Shown piece after piece: positions 26,258-36,499 of a stretch of DNA of 64,000 nucleotides; the stretch's first letter is position 1; each line of letters opens with the position of its first letter. The notes under the pieces are model-generated. The model made no database searches. It had not been told where the DNA came from and saw only the letters and a list, made by a program, of their open reading frames with translations. This DNA is from Teredinibacter purpureus (lineage in GTDB: Bacteria; Pseudomonadota; Gammaproteobacteria; Pseudomonadales; Cellvibrionaceae): NCBI RefSeq assembly GCF_014217335.1, contig NZ_CP060092.1:1195501-1259500 (forward strand), read 5' to 3'. The translations under genes and the position numbers were made by a program.

Positions 26258-27628
26258 TTAAATACTACGAGATACTGTGCGGTTGGCATCTAACCAGTTA
26301 TTGAGCTCGGTTAAATCATTTGCTGAAAGTGTGCCAGCAACTTGCTTGAGTTGTAAGGTGCTAAGAACATACGCGTACAGTGAATCGTAATAATTACGTT
26401 GTGCGCGGTAAAGGTTACGTTGAGCGTTTAACACATCCACTAAGTCGCGGGTGCCAACATCATAGCCTGCTTGCGTAGCTTCCAGCGCACTTTGGTTTGA
26501 TGTAATTGCTTGTGAACGGGCCTTAACGGTCGTAACACTGGTGGTAACCGTGAGGTGGAATGACCGAGTGGACTGAACGATATCCCGTTGTTTTTGATTT
26601 AATTGTTCGCGGGCGGCAATAAATTCATTGGCCGCTTTACGGCGTGATGCAGACACCGCTCCACCATTAAACAAAGGAACGGAAACCGTAATGCCAATAC
26701 TGTTGCCTTGGTTGTCGTCTTCAAAATCAACGGTGTTGCGATCTCCCGTCGTATTGTAATCCGAGAGGCTGATATTGCCTGTCACTGTAGGGTAGTGCCC
26801 TGCTTTTTGAATCTTAGCCTTTTGCTTAGCAACATCGGCGTTTAGCGAGGCTATTTGCAAACTAAAATTGCTGTCTAGCGCCATATCAACCCACGCTTGT
26901 CTATCTGCTGGCGTGGGAGGGGTTACGGGTAGCTCTTTCTTTAGAGGCGCTAGCTGGTAATGAGGGCGGCCCGTAATCACTTCTAATGCTTCAAAGGCAA
27001 TTCCTAGCCGACCTTCTGCAATGAGGCGTTCAGCCATGGCCGAATCAAAAACAGCCTGTGCTTCATGCACTTCGGTAATAGCGGTTAGCCCTACTTCAAA
27101 ACGTTGGCGTGTTTGTTCCAACTGGTGGGATAGTGCGTTTTCTTCGGCTTTAGAAGTCTCTAAATTATCGACTGCTTGCAGCGCTTCAAAGTAGGCTTCC
27201 GCTGATCGTACAATAAGGCTTTGTTCTGCGATACCAAACTGAGCTTCGGCAATATTACCGGCGGCTTTGGATTGTTTAAAGTTGTACCACACGGCCATAT
27301 TGAATAAGGATTGCGACAGAGAAATAGTGTAACCGCTTTGCGTGGAATCGGATTCGGATTCGCTGGCGATGGGGGGCATGCCGTTTGTTTGTGTTTGCTC
27401 GTTAGTCGAGTTTTCCCAGCTTGCTTGAGCATTAACTTTAGGGAGTAAGTCTGCGCGACCTAAGTTAACTGATTCCCTGCCTGCGTCTAAATTGGCTTGC
27501 GCTGCTTTGTAGGTATGGTCATTTAGCAGTGCTTGCTGGTAGATCTCTTCCAGAGTTGACGATTGTGCGAACGGAACAAGCCCTGCCACAGCAATCAAGG
27601 CTATGAGTTTCTTGCAATGTATTTTCAT
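26258..27628 (-). CDS. tolC: TolC-family outer-membrane channel protein
   Basis: 456 residues with a signal peptide (to about residue 23, PFAQSS). Two TolC repeats are visible, each with long helical coiled-coil stretches: LEEIYQQALLNDHTYKAAQA near the start, and the C-terminal repeat with ATQAGYDVGTRDLVDVLNAQ, a signature of TolC. The trimer spans outer membrane and periplasm and serves efflux pumps and type I secretion. E. coli tolC sits next to nudF in the same divergent arrangement, as here, supporting orthology. The RND pump at 58580-63003 lacks its own outer-membrane channel and could use this one. Confidence 0.92.
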   Translation of the reverse strand: MKIHCKKLIALIAVAGLVPFAQSSTLEEIYQQALLNDHTYKAAQANLDAGRESVNLGRADLLPKVNAQASWENSTNEQTQTNGMPPIASESESDSTQSGYTISLSQSLFNMAVWYNFKQSKAAGNIAEAQFGIAEQSLIVRSAEAYFEALQAVDNLETSKAEENALSHQLEQTRQRFEVGLTAITEVHEAQAVFDSAMAERLIAEGRLGIAFEALEVITGRPHYQLAPLKKELPVTPPTPADRQAWVDMALDSNFSLQIASLNADVAKQKAKIQKAGHYPTVTGNISLSDYNTTGDRNTVDFEDDNQGNSIGITVSVPLFNGGAVSASRRKAANEFIAAREQLNQKQRDIVQSTRSFHLTVTTSVTTVKARSQAITSNQSALEATQAGYDVGTRDLVDVLNAQRNLYRAQRNYYDSLYAYVLSTLQLKQVAGTLSANDLTELNNWLDANRTVSRSI

Positions 27629-27893
27629 TGACGATTCCCGAGGGTCAAAAGGTAATGGTGCCTGTTAAAGGTGTGTATTGTAGTAATCTCTAATCTAAAG
27701 ACAAGCCAATACGGATATGAGCGGCTTGTAATGTCAAAATGGCAGCGGCCTTGAATATGAATTACATCATGGGGGCGGGTAAGTTTATGTCAACAGCTAT
27801 TATGCGTGTTAACGGCCCTATGGAAGCTTTACTCAGCCTTAATCACCCCATACACTTTTTCATATCAATTAAATTAACGGAATTTGGACGATT

Positions 27894-28532
27894 ATGTCGA
27901 CACAACCGGTAAACATGTGCGCCCCAGCGGAATTGGGCAAGGACGATTTTACAATAGAAAAAGATGAAACCGTTTATGACGGTTTTTTCAAAATGTATAA
28001 GCTTCAGCTTCGTCACAAAACGTTTGCCGGTGAATGGATTCCTACCATTAACCGCGAACTCTTTCATCGTGGTGAAGCGGCCGCTGCTATTCTATATGAT
28101 CCGAAGCGACATTTAATCGGTTTGATTGAGCAGTTTCGTGTTGGGGCCCTCGAATCCGAGTATGGGCCATGGTGTTTGGAAACAGTCGCCGGCATGATGG
28201 AAGAGGGTGAAACCCCTGAAGGCTTGATTCGTCGTGAGTTAGAAGAAGAGGCGGGCATTACGCATACCGATGTGCGTCATATCTCGAGTTACTACTCTTC
28301 ACCGGGTGGTTGTAGCGAGAAAATCCATCTTTACTGCGCGCTTTGCGATCTGGAGGGCAAAGGTGGGCTTTATGGTTTGGCTGAAGAAAACGAAGATATT
28401 CGTTTTGCTGTCTATAATGCCGAAGATGTCTTTTCGACAATGTTTGCAGGGCGTACCAATAATGCGGCTACCCTGATAGGCTTACAATGGATTCAATTTA
28501 ACCAAAAAGCCTTACAAGCAGAGGCTGAATAA
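27894..28532 (+). CDS. nudF: ADP-ribose pyrophosphatase NudF (Nudix hydrolase)
   Basis: 212 residues against 209 in E. coli. A complete Nudix box occupies residues 100-122 (Gly100, Glu106, Arg114-Glu115, Glu118-Glu119 and Gly121), and AAAAILYDPKRHLIGLIEQF and EYGPWCLETVAG are typical of the ADP-ribose subfamily. It hydrolyses ADP-ribose to AMP and ribose 5-phosphate in the cytoplasm. It is the first gene of the nudF-yqiB-cpdA-yqiA-parE run and is divergent from tolC across 265 bp. Confidence 0.95.
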   Translation: MSTQPVNMCAPAELGKDDFTIEKDETVYDGFFKMYKLQLRHKTFAGEWIPTINRELFHRGEAAAAILYDPKRHLIGLIEQFRVGALESEYGPWCLETVAGMMEEGETPEGLIRRELEEEAGITHTDVRHISSYYSSPGGCSEKIHLYCALCDLEGKGGLYGLAEENEDIRFAVYNAEDVFSTMFAGRTNNAATLIGLQWIQFNQKALQAEAE

Positions 28533-28541
28533 CCCTCGACG

Positions 28542-29006
28542 GTGGACGCTATTACTCGCCAAAAAACGTTACCCATGGATTTGAAAGCGCACCATGCTCA
28601 GTGTGAACTCAACTTCTACCGTCTGCTAACCTTAATGCCGCGCTGGGATGACGGCGAGCATCAGTGGGGGTTTGTGGTCGGTAGTGCCGGCGCGTTTCGT
28701 GTACAGTTGAGTATCGTGGAAACCGCACGATATACGACCACGGTGGAGGTTGTTCAACAGCAACAAGGCTTAGAACCGCCTAAATTACTGGTGCGGTTGT
28801 ATCATGATGCCAATATGGCTGAAATAGTTTCGTGGGATAGACATAGGCATTGGCTGCCTCGTTACGATTACCCCAACCCCCAAATGTACATGCCTGACGA
28901 AAAGCTTGCGCTCACACGCTTTTTAGGTGACTGGTTAGAAATTTGTCACAGCCAGGGATACGCTCACCCAGCGAATTGTGAAACTGTTCTCGTTAGCAAA
29001 AAATAG
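28542..29006 (+). CDS. yqiB: YqiB-family protein (DUF1249)
   Basis: 154 residues starting at GTG 28542, 9 nt after nudF. HHAQCELNFYRLLTLMP near the N-terminus and RLYHDANMAEIVSWDRHRHW in the middle are characteristic of DUF1249/YqiB, and the gene lies in the conserved position between nudF and cpdA. No catalytic residues are known for the family. It is probably a soluble cytoplasmic protein. Confidence 0.92.
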   Translation: MDAITRQKTLPMDLKAHHAQCELNFYRLLTLMPRWDDGEHQWGFVVGSAGAFRVQLSIVETARYTTTVEVVQQQQGLEPPKLLVRLYHDANMAEIVSWDRHRHWLPRYDYPNPQMYMPDEKLALTRFLGDWLEICHSQGYAHPANCETVLVSKK

Positions 29007-29143
29007 TATTTTTGTTTCCGACAAAACAAGACCACACTGTCACTTATGGGGGTGTACAAGTGTTTGATTACCTTAGGTTATTAAACGTGATTTCACGGAT
29101 AGCACCAACGCAATAACGGACATTGACCAGAGCAGAATACACT

Positions 29144-29929
29144 ATGAGGCCTTTTCGCCTTTTACAGATAACGGACTGTCATTTGGGCAGCCAGCCTGGA
29201 GAGAAGTTGCTCGGTCTCGATACCGATCAGAGCCTCTACGACGTGCTCCAGTTGTTGCAATCGAATGAAGCGCCGGACATGATCCTAGCCACTGGAGATA
29301 TCTCCAATGATGGCGGGGTGGCGTCCTATGAGCGCTTTATTCATATTATCGAACGATACTTCCCTAATACTCCCCTCGCATGGTTAGCCGGTAACCATGA
29401 CGACCCCATGAATATGGATCAGGTAGCGAATCTCCCCATAGAAGCCCATTGTATTCGTGGTGGTTGGAATATGATTTTCTTAGATTCCCGTATTCCCATG
29501 GAAGAAGGCGGTGATCTTCACCCCAACGAGCTTGAGCGATTAGACAAACAGCTGGCCGCATACCCGCGTTTGCCTGCAATTGTCTTTTTGCACCATCAGC
29601 CTGTGCCAGTGGGCAGTCATTGGCTAGACAGTTATGTGGTGCTTAGCCATAAAGCTTTTTTCAACGTAATCGACCGCCACCCCAACGTTAAAGCTATTTG
29701 CTGGGGCCATGTTCACCAGCAATTCGAGTCTCGGCGTAAGGGCATTGAGCTGCTTGCAACGCCTTCCACTTGCGTACAGTTTTTGCCTGGCTCCCACGAT
29801 TTTGCTGTCGATAAGGCTATGCCAGGCTATCGTCGATTCGAGTTACATGCCAACGGCCAGCTCGAAACGGATGTCTGCCGAATTAAAAATAAAGTCTATC
29901 AAATTGATTTCGTCTCCTCTGGCTATTAA
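29144..29929 (+). CDS. cpdA: 3',5'-cyclic-AMP phosphodiesterase CpdA
   Basis: I take ATG at 29144 (261 residues); an in-frame TTG at 29123 would add seven residues. All metallophosphoesterase motifs are present: TDCHLG (Asp11, His13), TGDISNDG, AGNHDDP, LHHQPV and WGHVHQQ. It hydrolyses cAMP to AMP using a dimetal centre and so tunes CRP signalling. The order yqiB-cpdA-yqiA-parE is as in E. coli. A 137-bp gap in front may contain its own promoter. Confidence 0.95.
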   Translation: MRPFRLLQITDCHLGSQPGEKLLGLDTDQSLYDVLQLLQSNEAPDMILATGDISNDGGVASYERFIHIIERYFPNTPLAWLAGNHDDPMNMDQVANLPIEAHCIRGGWNMIFLDSRIPMEEGGDLHPNELERLDKQLAAYPRLPAIVFLHHQPVPVGSHWLDSYVVLSHKAFFNVIDRHPNVKAICWGHVHQQFESRRKGIELLATPSTCVQFLPGSHDFAVDKAMPGYRRFELHANGQLETDVCRIKNKVYQIDFVSSGY

Positions 29930-30008
29930 CGCGCGTTATTTCTGTTTCGACTCATACTTGTTCAAAGGACACCTACCGCTATAATGCCTCTCACATAATG
30001 AGGTTGTT

Positions 30009-30587
30009 ATGACGACGGTACTCTATATTCACGGTTTCTTAAGTTCTCCCCAATCGCATAAAGCCCGTATAACGGCTGAATGGTTGGCGAAAAAACGTCC
30101 AGAATTCGCGTTTCTATGCCCAGCTTTATCCTCCTACCCGAACGAAGCGGCCGCAACACTGGCCGAGATCATGCTGCAGCGACAGCACGAAAAAGTACTG
30201 CTCATAGGCAGTTCTCTAGGTGGTTTTTGGGCAACGTGGTTGATTGAGGAATATACAGCGGCTAAAGCAGTACTTATAAATCCGGCGGTAGCGCCTCAGG
30301 AACTTGTTGCACCACTGGTTGGGCAGCCCCTTAAAAGTTACTACACGGAGCACACGTACTGTTTACAGGCAAAACATGTCCAGTACTTGGTGGCGTGTGA
30401 CCAAAAGCATCTTAGTCGGCCCGAAGACTACTGGCTAATGGTGCAAACCGGCGACGAAACCTTAGATTATCGGCAGGCCGTAACGCATTATAGTGGTTGC
30501 AAACAAACAGTAGAGGCCGGTGGCGATCATGGCTTTCAACAGTATGAAAAATGGTTGCCCGAGATAATAGAATTTTTAGAACGTTAG
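30009..30587 (+). CDS. yqiA: YqiA-family alpha/beta-hydrolase esterase
   Basis: 192 residues (E. coli 193). An alpha/beta hydrolase with YIHGFLSSPQSHKA at the N-terminus, nucleophile elbow GSSLGG (Ser69), and C-terminal GGDHGFQQYEKW carrying the catalytic His. The family hydrolyses short acyl and CoA esters. It is encoded just upstream of parE, the usual place, with an 50-nt gap. Confidence 0.93.
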   Translation: MTTVLYIHGFLSSPQSHKARITAEWLAKKRPEFAFLCPALSSYPNEAAATLAEIMLQRQHEKVLLIGSSLGGFWATWLIEEYTAAKAVLINPAVAPQELVAPLVGQPLKSYYTEHTYCLQAKHVQYLVACDQKHLSRPEDYWLMVQTGDETLDYRQAVTHYSGCKQTVEAGGDHGFQQYEKWLPEIIEFLER

Positions 30588-30598
30588 CAGCGCTTTAA

Positions 30599-32524
<1,926 letters not shown>

Positions 32525-32541
32525 GGTTACTCCCTAAGTGT

Positions 32542-34788
32542 TTAATCTTTTGTCTGCATTAAAAACCGCAATCGATTTGCGTTGGAAACCACGGTAACGG
32601 ATGAAAATGCCATTGCGGCCCCAGCGATAACGGGGCTTAATAAAAGGCCAAAGGCGGGGTAGAGAGCGCCTGCAGCGATGGGGATACCGCAGGTATTATA
32701 GAGAAAAGCGCCGAATAAGTTTTGTTTAATATTATTTAGCGTGGCAGTACTAATGGTAATGGCATCAGCCAAACCATGGAGCGAATTGTTCATTAGCGTA
32801 ATATCGGCGCTTTCTATCGCGATGTCGGCACCGCTGCCAATCGCAAACCCCACATCTGCCTGCGCCAATGCAGGTGCATCATTAATACCATCTCCGGCCA
32901 TTCCTACAATTTCGCCGGTTGCCTGAAGTGCTTTAATTCTGGCGGCTTTATCTTGTGGGCGCGTATCGGCGACAAATTGAGTGATGCCTACTTTTGTTGC
33001 GATTGCTTGGGCAGTTAATGGGTTATCACCCGTTAGCATGACGATAGTAATACCGCGCTTTTTTAATCGCGTTATTGCGGCTATGGCTTCTGTTTTTATT
33101 GGATCTGCTATGGCAATAATGCCGCTTAGTTGTCCGTCGATGGCAATTAAAATAGGTGTTTTTGCGTCCGCCGCGAGTGCGTTGTAAATGTGCGTATGCG
33201 TGTCGCCAGTGATTGTTGTAATGTTTTGGTTACGCATTAACGATTGGTTTCCCAACATTATTGTCTTGCCGTCAATATTTGCCGCTACACCCAGGCCTGC
33301 ATAGTATTGAAATTCGCTGGCCGTGGATAAGTGGATTTGTTGCGAGTGGGCTTCATCTAAAATAGCTTGCCCAAGAGGGTGTTCAGAATGTATTTCTATG
33401 GCGGCGGCAAGTGCGAGTAGGTTGGTTTTCGAATGGTCGGTGAGGGAAATTATGTCGGTGACGTGTGGCGAGCCCAACGTAATGGTTCCCGTTTTATCTA
33501 ATACCATTGTGGTAATCTTGGAGGCGGTTTGTAGGGCATCGCCATTGCGAACAAGCACACCCCATTCTGCGGCTTTACCTACCCCCACCATTACGGACAT
33601 AGGCGTTGCTAACCCCAGTGCGCAGGGGCACGCAATAATCAGTACGGTTGTTGCGGCGACCATGGCAAAAGTGTAAGAAGGCGCGGGCCCTAGGTAAAGC
33701 CATGCGAGCGCGCTGGCAAGCGCAATTATTAAAACGGCGGGAACAAAATAAGTTGCGATAACATCGGCCATACGTCCGATGGGCAGCTTCGCATTTTGTG
33801 CACGCTTAACCAGTGCAATAATATGAGCGAGCGTAGTGTTATCACCTACCTGCGTAACTTTCGCGATAATAGAACCCGTTTTATTGAAGCTTCCGGCAAA
33901 AATGGCGTCGCCGGTGATTTTTTCTACAGGCATGGATTCGCCCGTGAGCATGGCGTTATCGAGTGTCGTTTTTCCGTCGATTATGTCGGCGTCTACCGGT
34001 ACTTTTTCACCGGGACGAATTCGAATGAGGTCATTAACTTTAATCTGTGAGATAGGCACGTCTTTTTCTGAGGTTGGAGTCACAAGCCGAGCTTGTTGTG
34101 GTTGCAGCCCGATTAACCGTTTGATTGCGTCGCCGGTTCGACCCCGGGCTTTTACTTCAAGCGCTAACCCTAGATTAATTAAACCAATAATCATTGCGCA
34201 GGCTTCGAAATAGACGTGACGTGATTGTGCGGGGAAAAAATCCGGTGCGAGAATAACAGCCATCGAATAGCTCCATGCAGTTCCGGTACCTAACGCAATG
34301 AGGGTATCCATAGTGGTGGAACGATGCATGAGCGACTGCCATGCGCCTATATAGAATTTTTTCCCTGAATACACCATAACCGCGAGGGTTAGTAAACCAA
34401 CGCCAAACCAGAGCGCTCGTTCCACGTTTGAGGATACCGACATGTCACCGCCTGCGAGGCTAAAAATCATCAGTGGAAAGCCCAGTAATAGCGCACTCAG
34501 CATATTACGCATAAGCCGTTTGGTTTGCGTAAGCATGGCTTTTTCTTGTGTGTTTAAAGGGTGTCCATCGAGCCTATTAAGCGATTCATTGGCGTCGTAG
34601 CCTATGGCTTGAACGGCCTTTATGAGTATGGGGCTACCAACATTGCCTACGATTTCTACGGTGCGATCAGCGAAATTCATGTGCGCTTGCTCGACGCCTT
34701 TAACCGCGAGAAGTGCTGTTTCTATTTTGTTGATACAACTTGCACAACCGGCGCCGCCAATTTGGAGTTCGGTTTTCTGTTGAGTCAT
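32542..34788 (-). CDS. copA: Copper-type heavy-metal P-type ATPase CopA
   Basis: 748 residues. One N-terminal heavy-metal-associated domain (about residues 6-68) with metal site GCASC (Cys15, Cys18) is followed by eight membrane helices. The translocation motif is CPC (387-389 in LIIACPCALGLATP), the phosphorylation site is DKTGT (Asp431), the HP motif is in SEHPLGQAI and the hinge is GDGINDAPALAQADVG. Together these indicate a P1B-1 Cu(I) exporter in the inner membrane. There is only one metal-binding domain instead of two. No CueR-type regulator is adjacent. It is divergent from the His-ladder protein gene across 377 bp, which may place both under shared metal control. Confidence 0.93.
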   Translation of the reverse strand: MTQQKTELQIGGAGCASCINKIETALLAVKGVEQAHMNFADRTVEIVGNVGSPILIKAVQAIGYDANESLNRLDGHPLNTQEKAMLTQTKRLMRNMLSALLLGFPLMIFSLAGGDMSVSSNVERALWFGVGLLTLAVMVYSGKKFYIGAWQSLMHRSTTMDTLIALGTGTAWSYSMAVILAPDFFPAQSRHVYFEACAMIIGLINLGLALEVKARGRTGDAIKRLIGLQPQQARLVTPTSEKDVPISQIKVNDLIRIRPGEKVPVDADIIDGKTTLDNAMLTGESMPVEKITGDAIFAGSFNKTGSIIAKVTQVGDNTTLAHIIALVKRAQNAKLPIGRMADVIATYFVPAVLIIALASALAWLYLGPAPSYTFAMVAATTVLIIACPCALGLATPMSVMVGVGKAAEWGVLVRNGDALQTASKITTMVLDKTGTITLGSPHVTDIISLTDHSKTNLLALAAAIEIHSEHPLGQAILDEAHSQQIHLSTASEFQYYAGLGVAANIDGKTIMLGNQSLMRNQNITTITGDTHTHIYNALAADAKTPILIAIDGQLSGIIAIADPIKTEAIAAITRLKKRGITIVMLTGDNPLTAQAIATKVGITQFVADTRPQDKAARIKALQATGEIVGMAGDGINDAPALAQADVGFAIGSGADIAIESADITLMNNSLHGLADAITISTATLNNIKQNLFGAFLYNTCGIPIAAGALYPAFGLLLSPVIAGAAMAFSSVTVVSNANRLRFLMQTKD

Positions 34789-35165
34789 GGGTTACCTTGT
34801 GTATTTATCACGTTTAGGGTGAGGCGGTAAAAGTCCATAGGTAATGCGGTATGTTAACGATACGTATGGCCGATGAATACTGTAGACGTTGTCTTGGCTG
34901 GTGGTGTTGCGCTAACCCAAGTCAACATGGTTTTCTGTATCAACAAACGTTAAGTTTGACGGTTCTTCGTTCGAACGCAATAAGCCTTAGAAAAGGTGTT
35001 CGCACCTAATCAATTTCACCACCTATGGGTCTAATACACCAAAAGGTTGGCTGTGTGGTTGAGATGTGTATCTGTGTGACGGCGGTTTTGTTAACAAAAT
35101 CAATAAGATATAAACTTGGCCTTAACATTGCAGTTATGCTCCAACCTTAACTTGGAATTGATCCG
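34789..35165. promoter_or_regulatory. Divergent copA / His-ladder intergenic region
   Basis: 377 bp holding promoters for both genes. A 14-bp perfect palindrome TTTTGTTAACAAAA lies at 35086-35099, about 67 bp upstream of the plus-strand start, and CCTTAAC occurs twice (35120-35126 and 35145-35151). No clear MerR/CueR-type dyad was found. The rest shows no gene. Confidence 0.35.
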
Positions 35166-36236
35166 ATGAAAAAATTAGCCTCCAACGTTGTCATTATGGC
35201 GATTATCGCGTGTTTGTCCCTTCCCGCACTGGCCAGTAACGTTCAAGTAAAAGAAAAGAATTTCGATTTAGCCGATATAAACGAACTCGTACTCAGTATG
35301 GATCATGCTGACATTACAATTGTTAATGATGATAGTGGTACGTTAAATGTAGTCCTTCGGCAGGAATTAAAATGGGGTGATGCGACAGTGTGTTTGCAAA
35401 CATTAAAACACAACGTTAGTAATCATCGACTTGAAGTTTTAACGTATTCAGTAAAGCAAATTATTAATTTTGGCTGCAAAGTGAATAGAACCGTTAGCAT
35501 TCGTTTATCGCAGAGCAACCTCAAAAAACTCATTGTAAAACATCAACACGGATCGTTGACGGCCGACGAGTTTTCAGCCGATCATCTCATGGCGGATATC
35601 GCTCATTCCGACGTGACGATACAGCGATTGAACAGTGCAGATTCTGTAATGAAATTGGCACATTCAAGTGTGACCGTCGATAGCGTAACGGTAGACACAC
35701 TGAGGCTTGATGGCGCGCACGGTAAGCTCAATATTCAGCAGCTAACGGCTCAAACAGCCGATATAGCATGGGCGCACGGCGAAATAATCGTTGATAGCAG
35801 CCGTATAGAGGAAAGTGCAGTTAAGCAGCAGCATGGTGCTATTACACTGCATAATCATCAAGGGGAGGCGTTGGTGGTCGATAGTGCCCATGGTGATATT
35901 CGTATACTGCAAGCAGAACTGTTGCGCGCAACGCTTGAAAATCAGCATAGTACTATTGAATTTTCGGGCGGTAGTGAGACGCTTGAGGTAAGTAACGCCC
36001 ATGGCCGTACTAGCTTAACGCAAACTAACCGCAACTTTGACACTATCAATAATACGTCGTCTCATGGTTCTCTTGTGCTTAACCTACCAGCGAACAGTGC
36101 GTGTGAGTTCATAGGGTATGCCGCGACGGAACTTCGAGCCAAGGCTTTTAAAAACGAGGCGCTTTGCGCCGGTACGAACAACGGCCTAGTTAAACTGAAT
36201 ACCAGCCATACGAACGTGCAAGTGCATACGTTTTAA
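35166..36236 (+). CDS. Exported DUF4097-like beta-repeat protein with a 19-residue His ladder
   Basis: 356 residues with a signal peptide (to ALAS, residue 24). The mature protein is a series of short beta rungs resembling DUF4097-type repeats, where SGDI-like turns are usual. Here the turn is (A/Q)H(G/S)x(I/V/L). His recurs at 128, 147, 166, 185, 204, 223, 242 and 261, exactly 19 residues apart, then at 279 and 300, with further examples at 47 and 348. In a beta solenoid one turn per 19-residue repeat would stack these His in a line on one face. Several Cys (76, 104, 313, 334) may form disulfides. Divergence from copA suggests metal binding in the periplasm; that is inference. Confidence 0.7.
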   Translation: MKKLASNVVIMAIIACLSLPALASNVQVKEKNFDLADINELVLSMDHADITIVNDDSGTLNVVLRQELKWGDATVCLQTLKHNVSNHRLEVLTYSVKQIINFGCKVNRTVSIRLSQSNLKKLIVKHQHGSLTADEFSADHLMADIAHSDVTIQRLNSADSVMKLAHSSVTVDSVTVDTLRLDGAHGKLNIQQLTAQTADIAWAHGEIIVDSSRIEESAVKQQHGAITLHNHQGEALVVDSAHGDIRILQAELLRATLENQHSTIEFSGGSETLEVSNAHGRTSLTQTNRNFDTINNTSSHGSLVLNLPANSACEFIGYAATELRAKAFKNEALCAGTNNGLVKLNTSHTNVQVHTF

Positions 36237-36301
36237 GGCGATTATTTTTGATTTAATACGTTTTGAAGCAAAAAGTTTTGAGACCGTGGGTTTAAACATT
36301 T

Positions 36302-36323
36302 TGGGGGCTTAGCCCCCATTTTT
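36302..36323 (+). terminator. Intrinsic terminator after the His-ladder gene
   Basis: TGGGGGCT pairs with AGCCCCCA across one T, followed by TTTTT. It lies about 65 nt after the stop. Confidence 0.85.
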
Positions 36324-36499
36324 ATGGCACCGAAAATTTCGTTATAGGCGTAGATTCTCCCCGTAATTACGTAGCGACAATTCGGTGTTCCAATCTATTG
36401 GTGCTACCTAAAGCGCTCACCTGAAAATATTCAACAAAAAAGTGGAGGTAGGGCGCAGGTTGTGTGTCCTCTATAAAAATAACCACTAAGGGGATTAGG

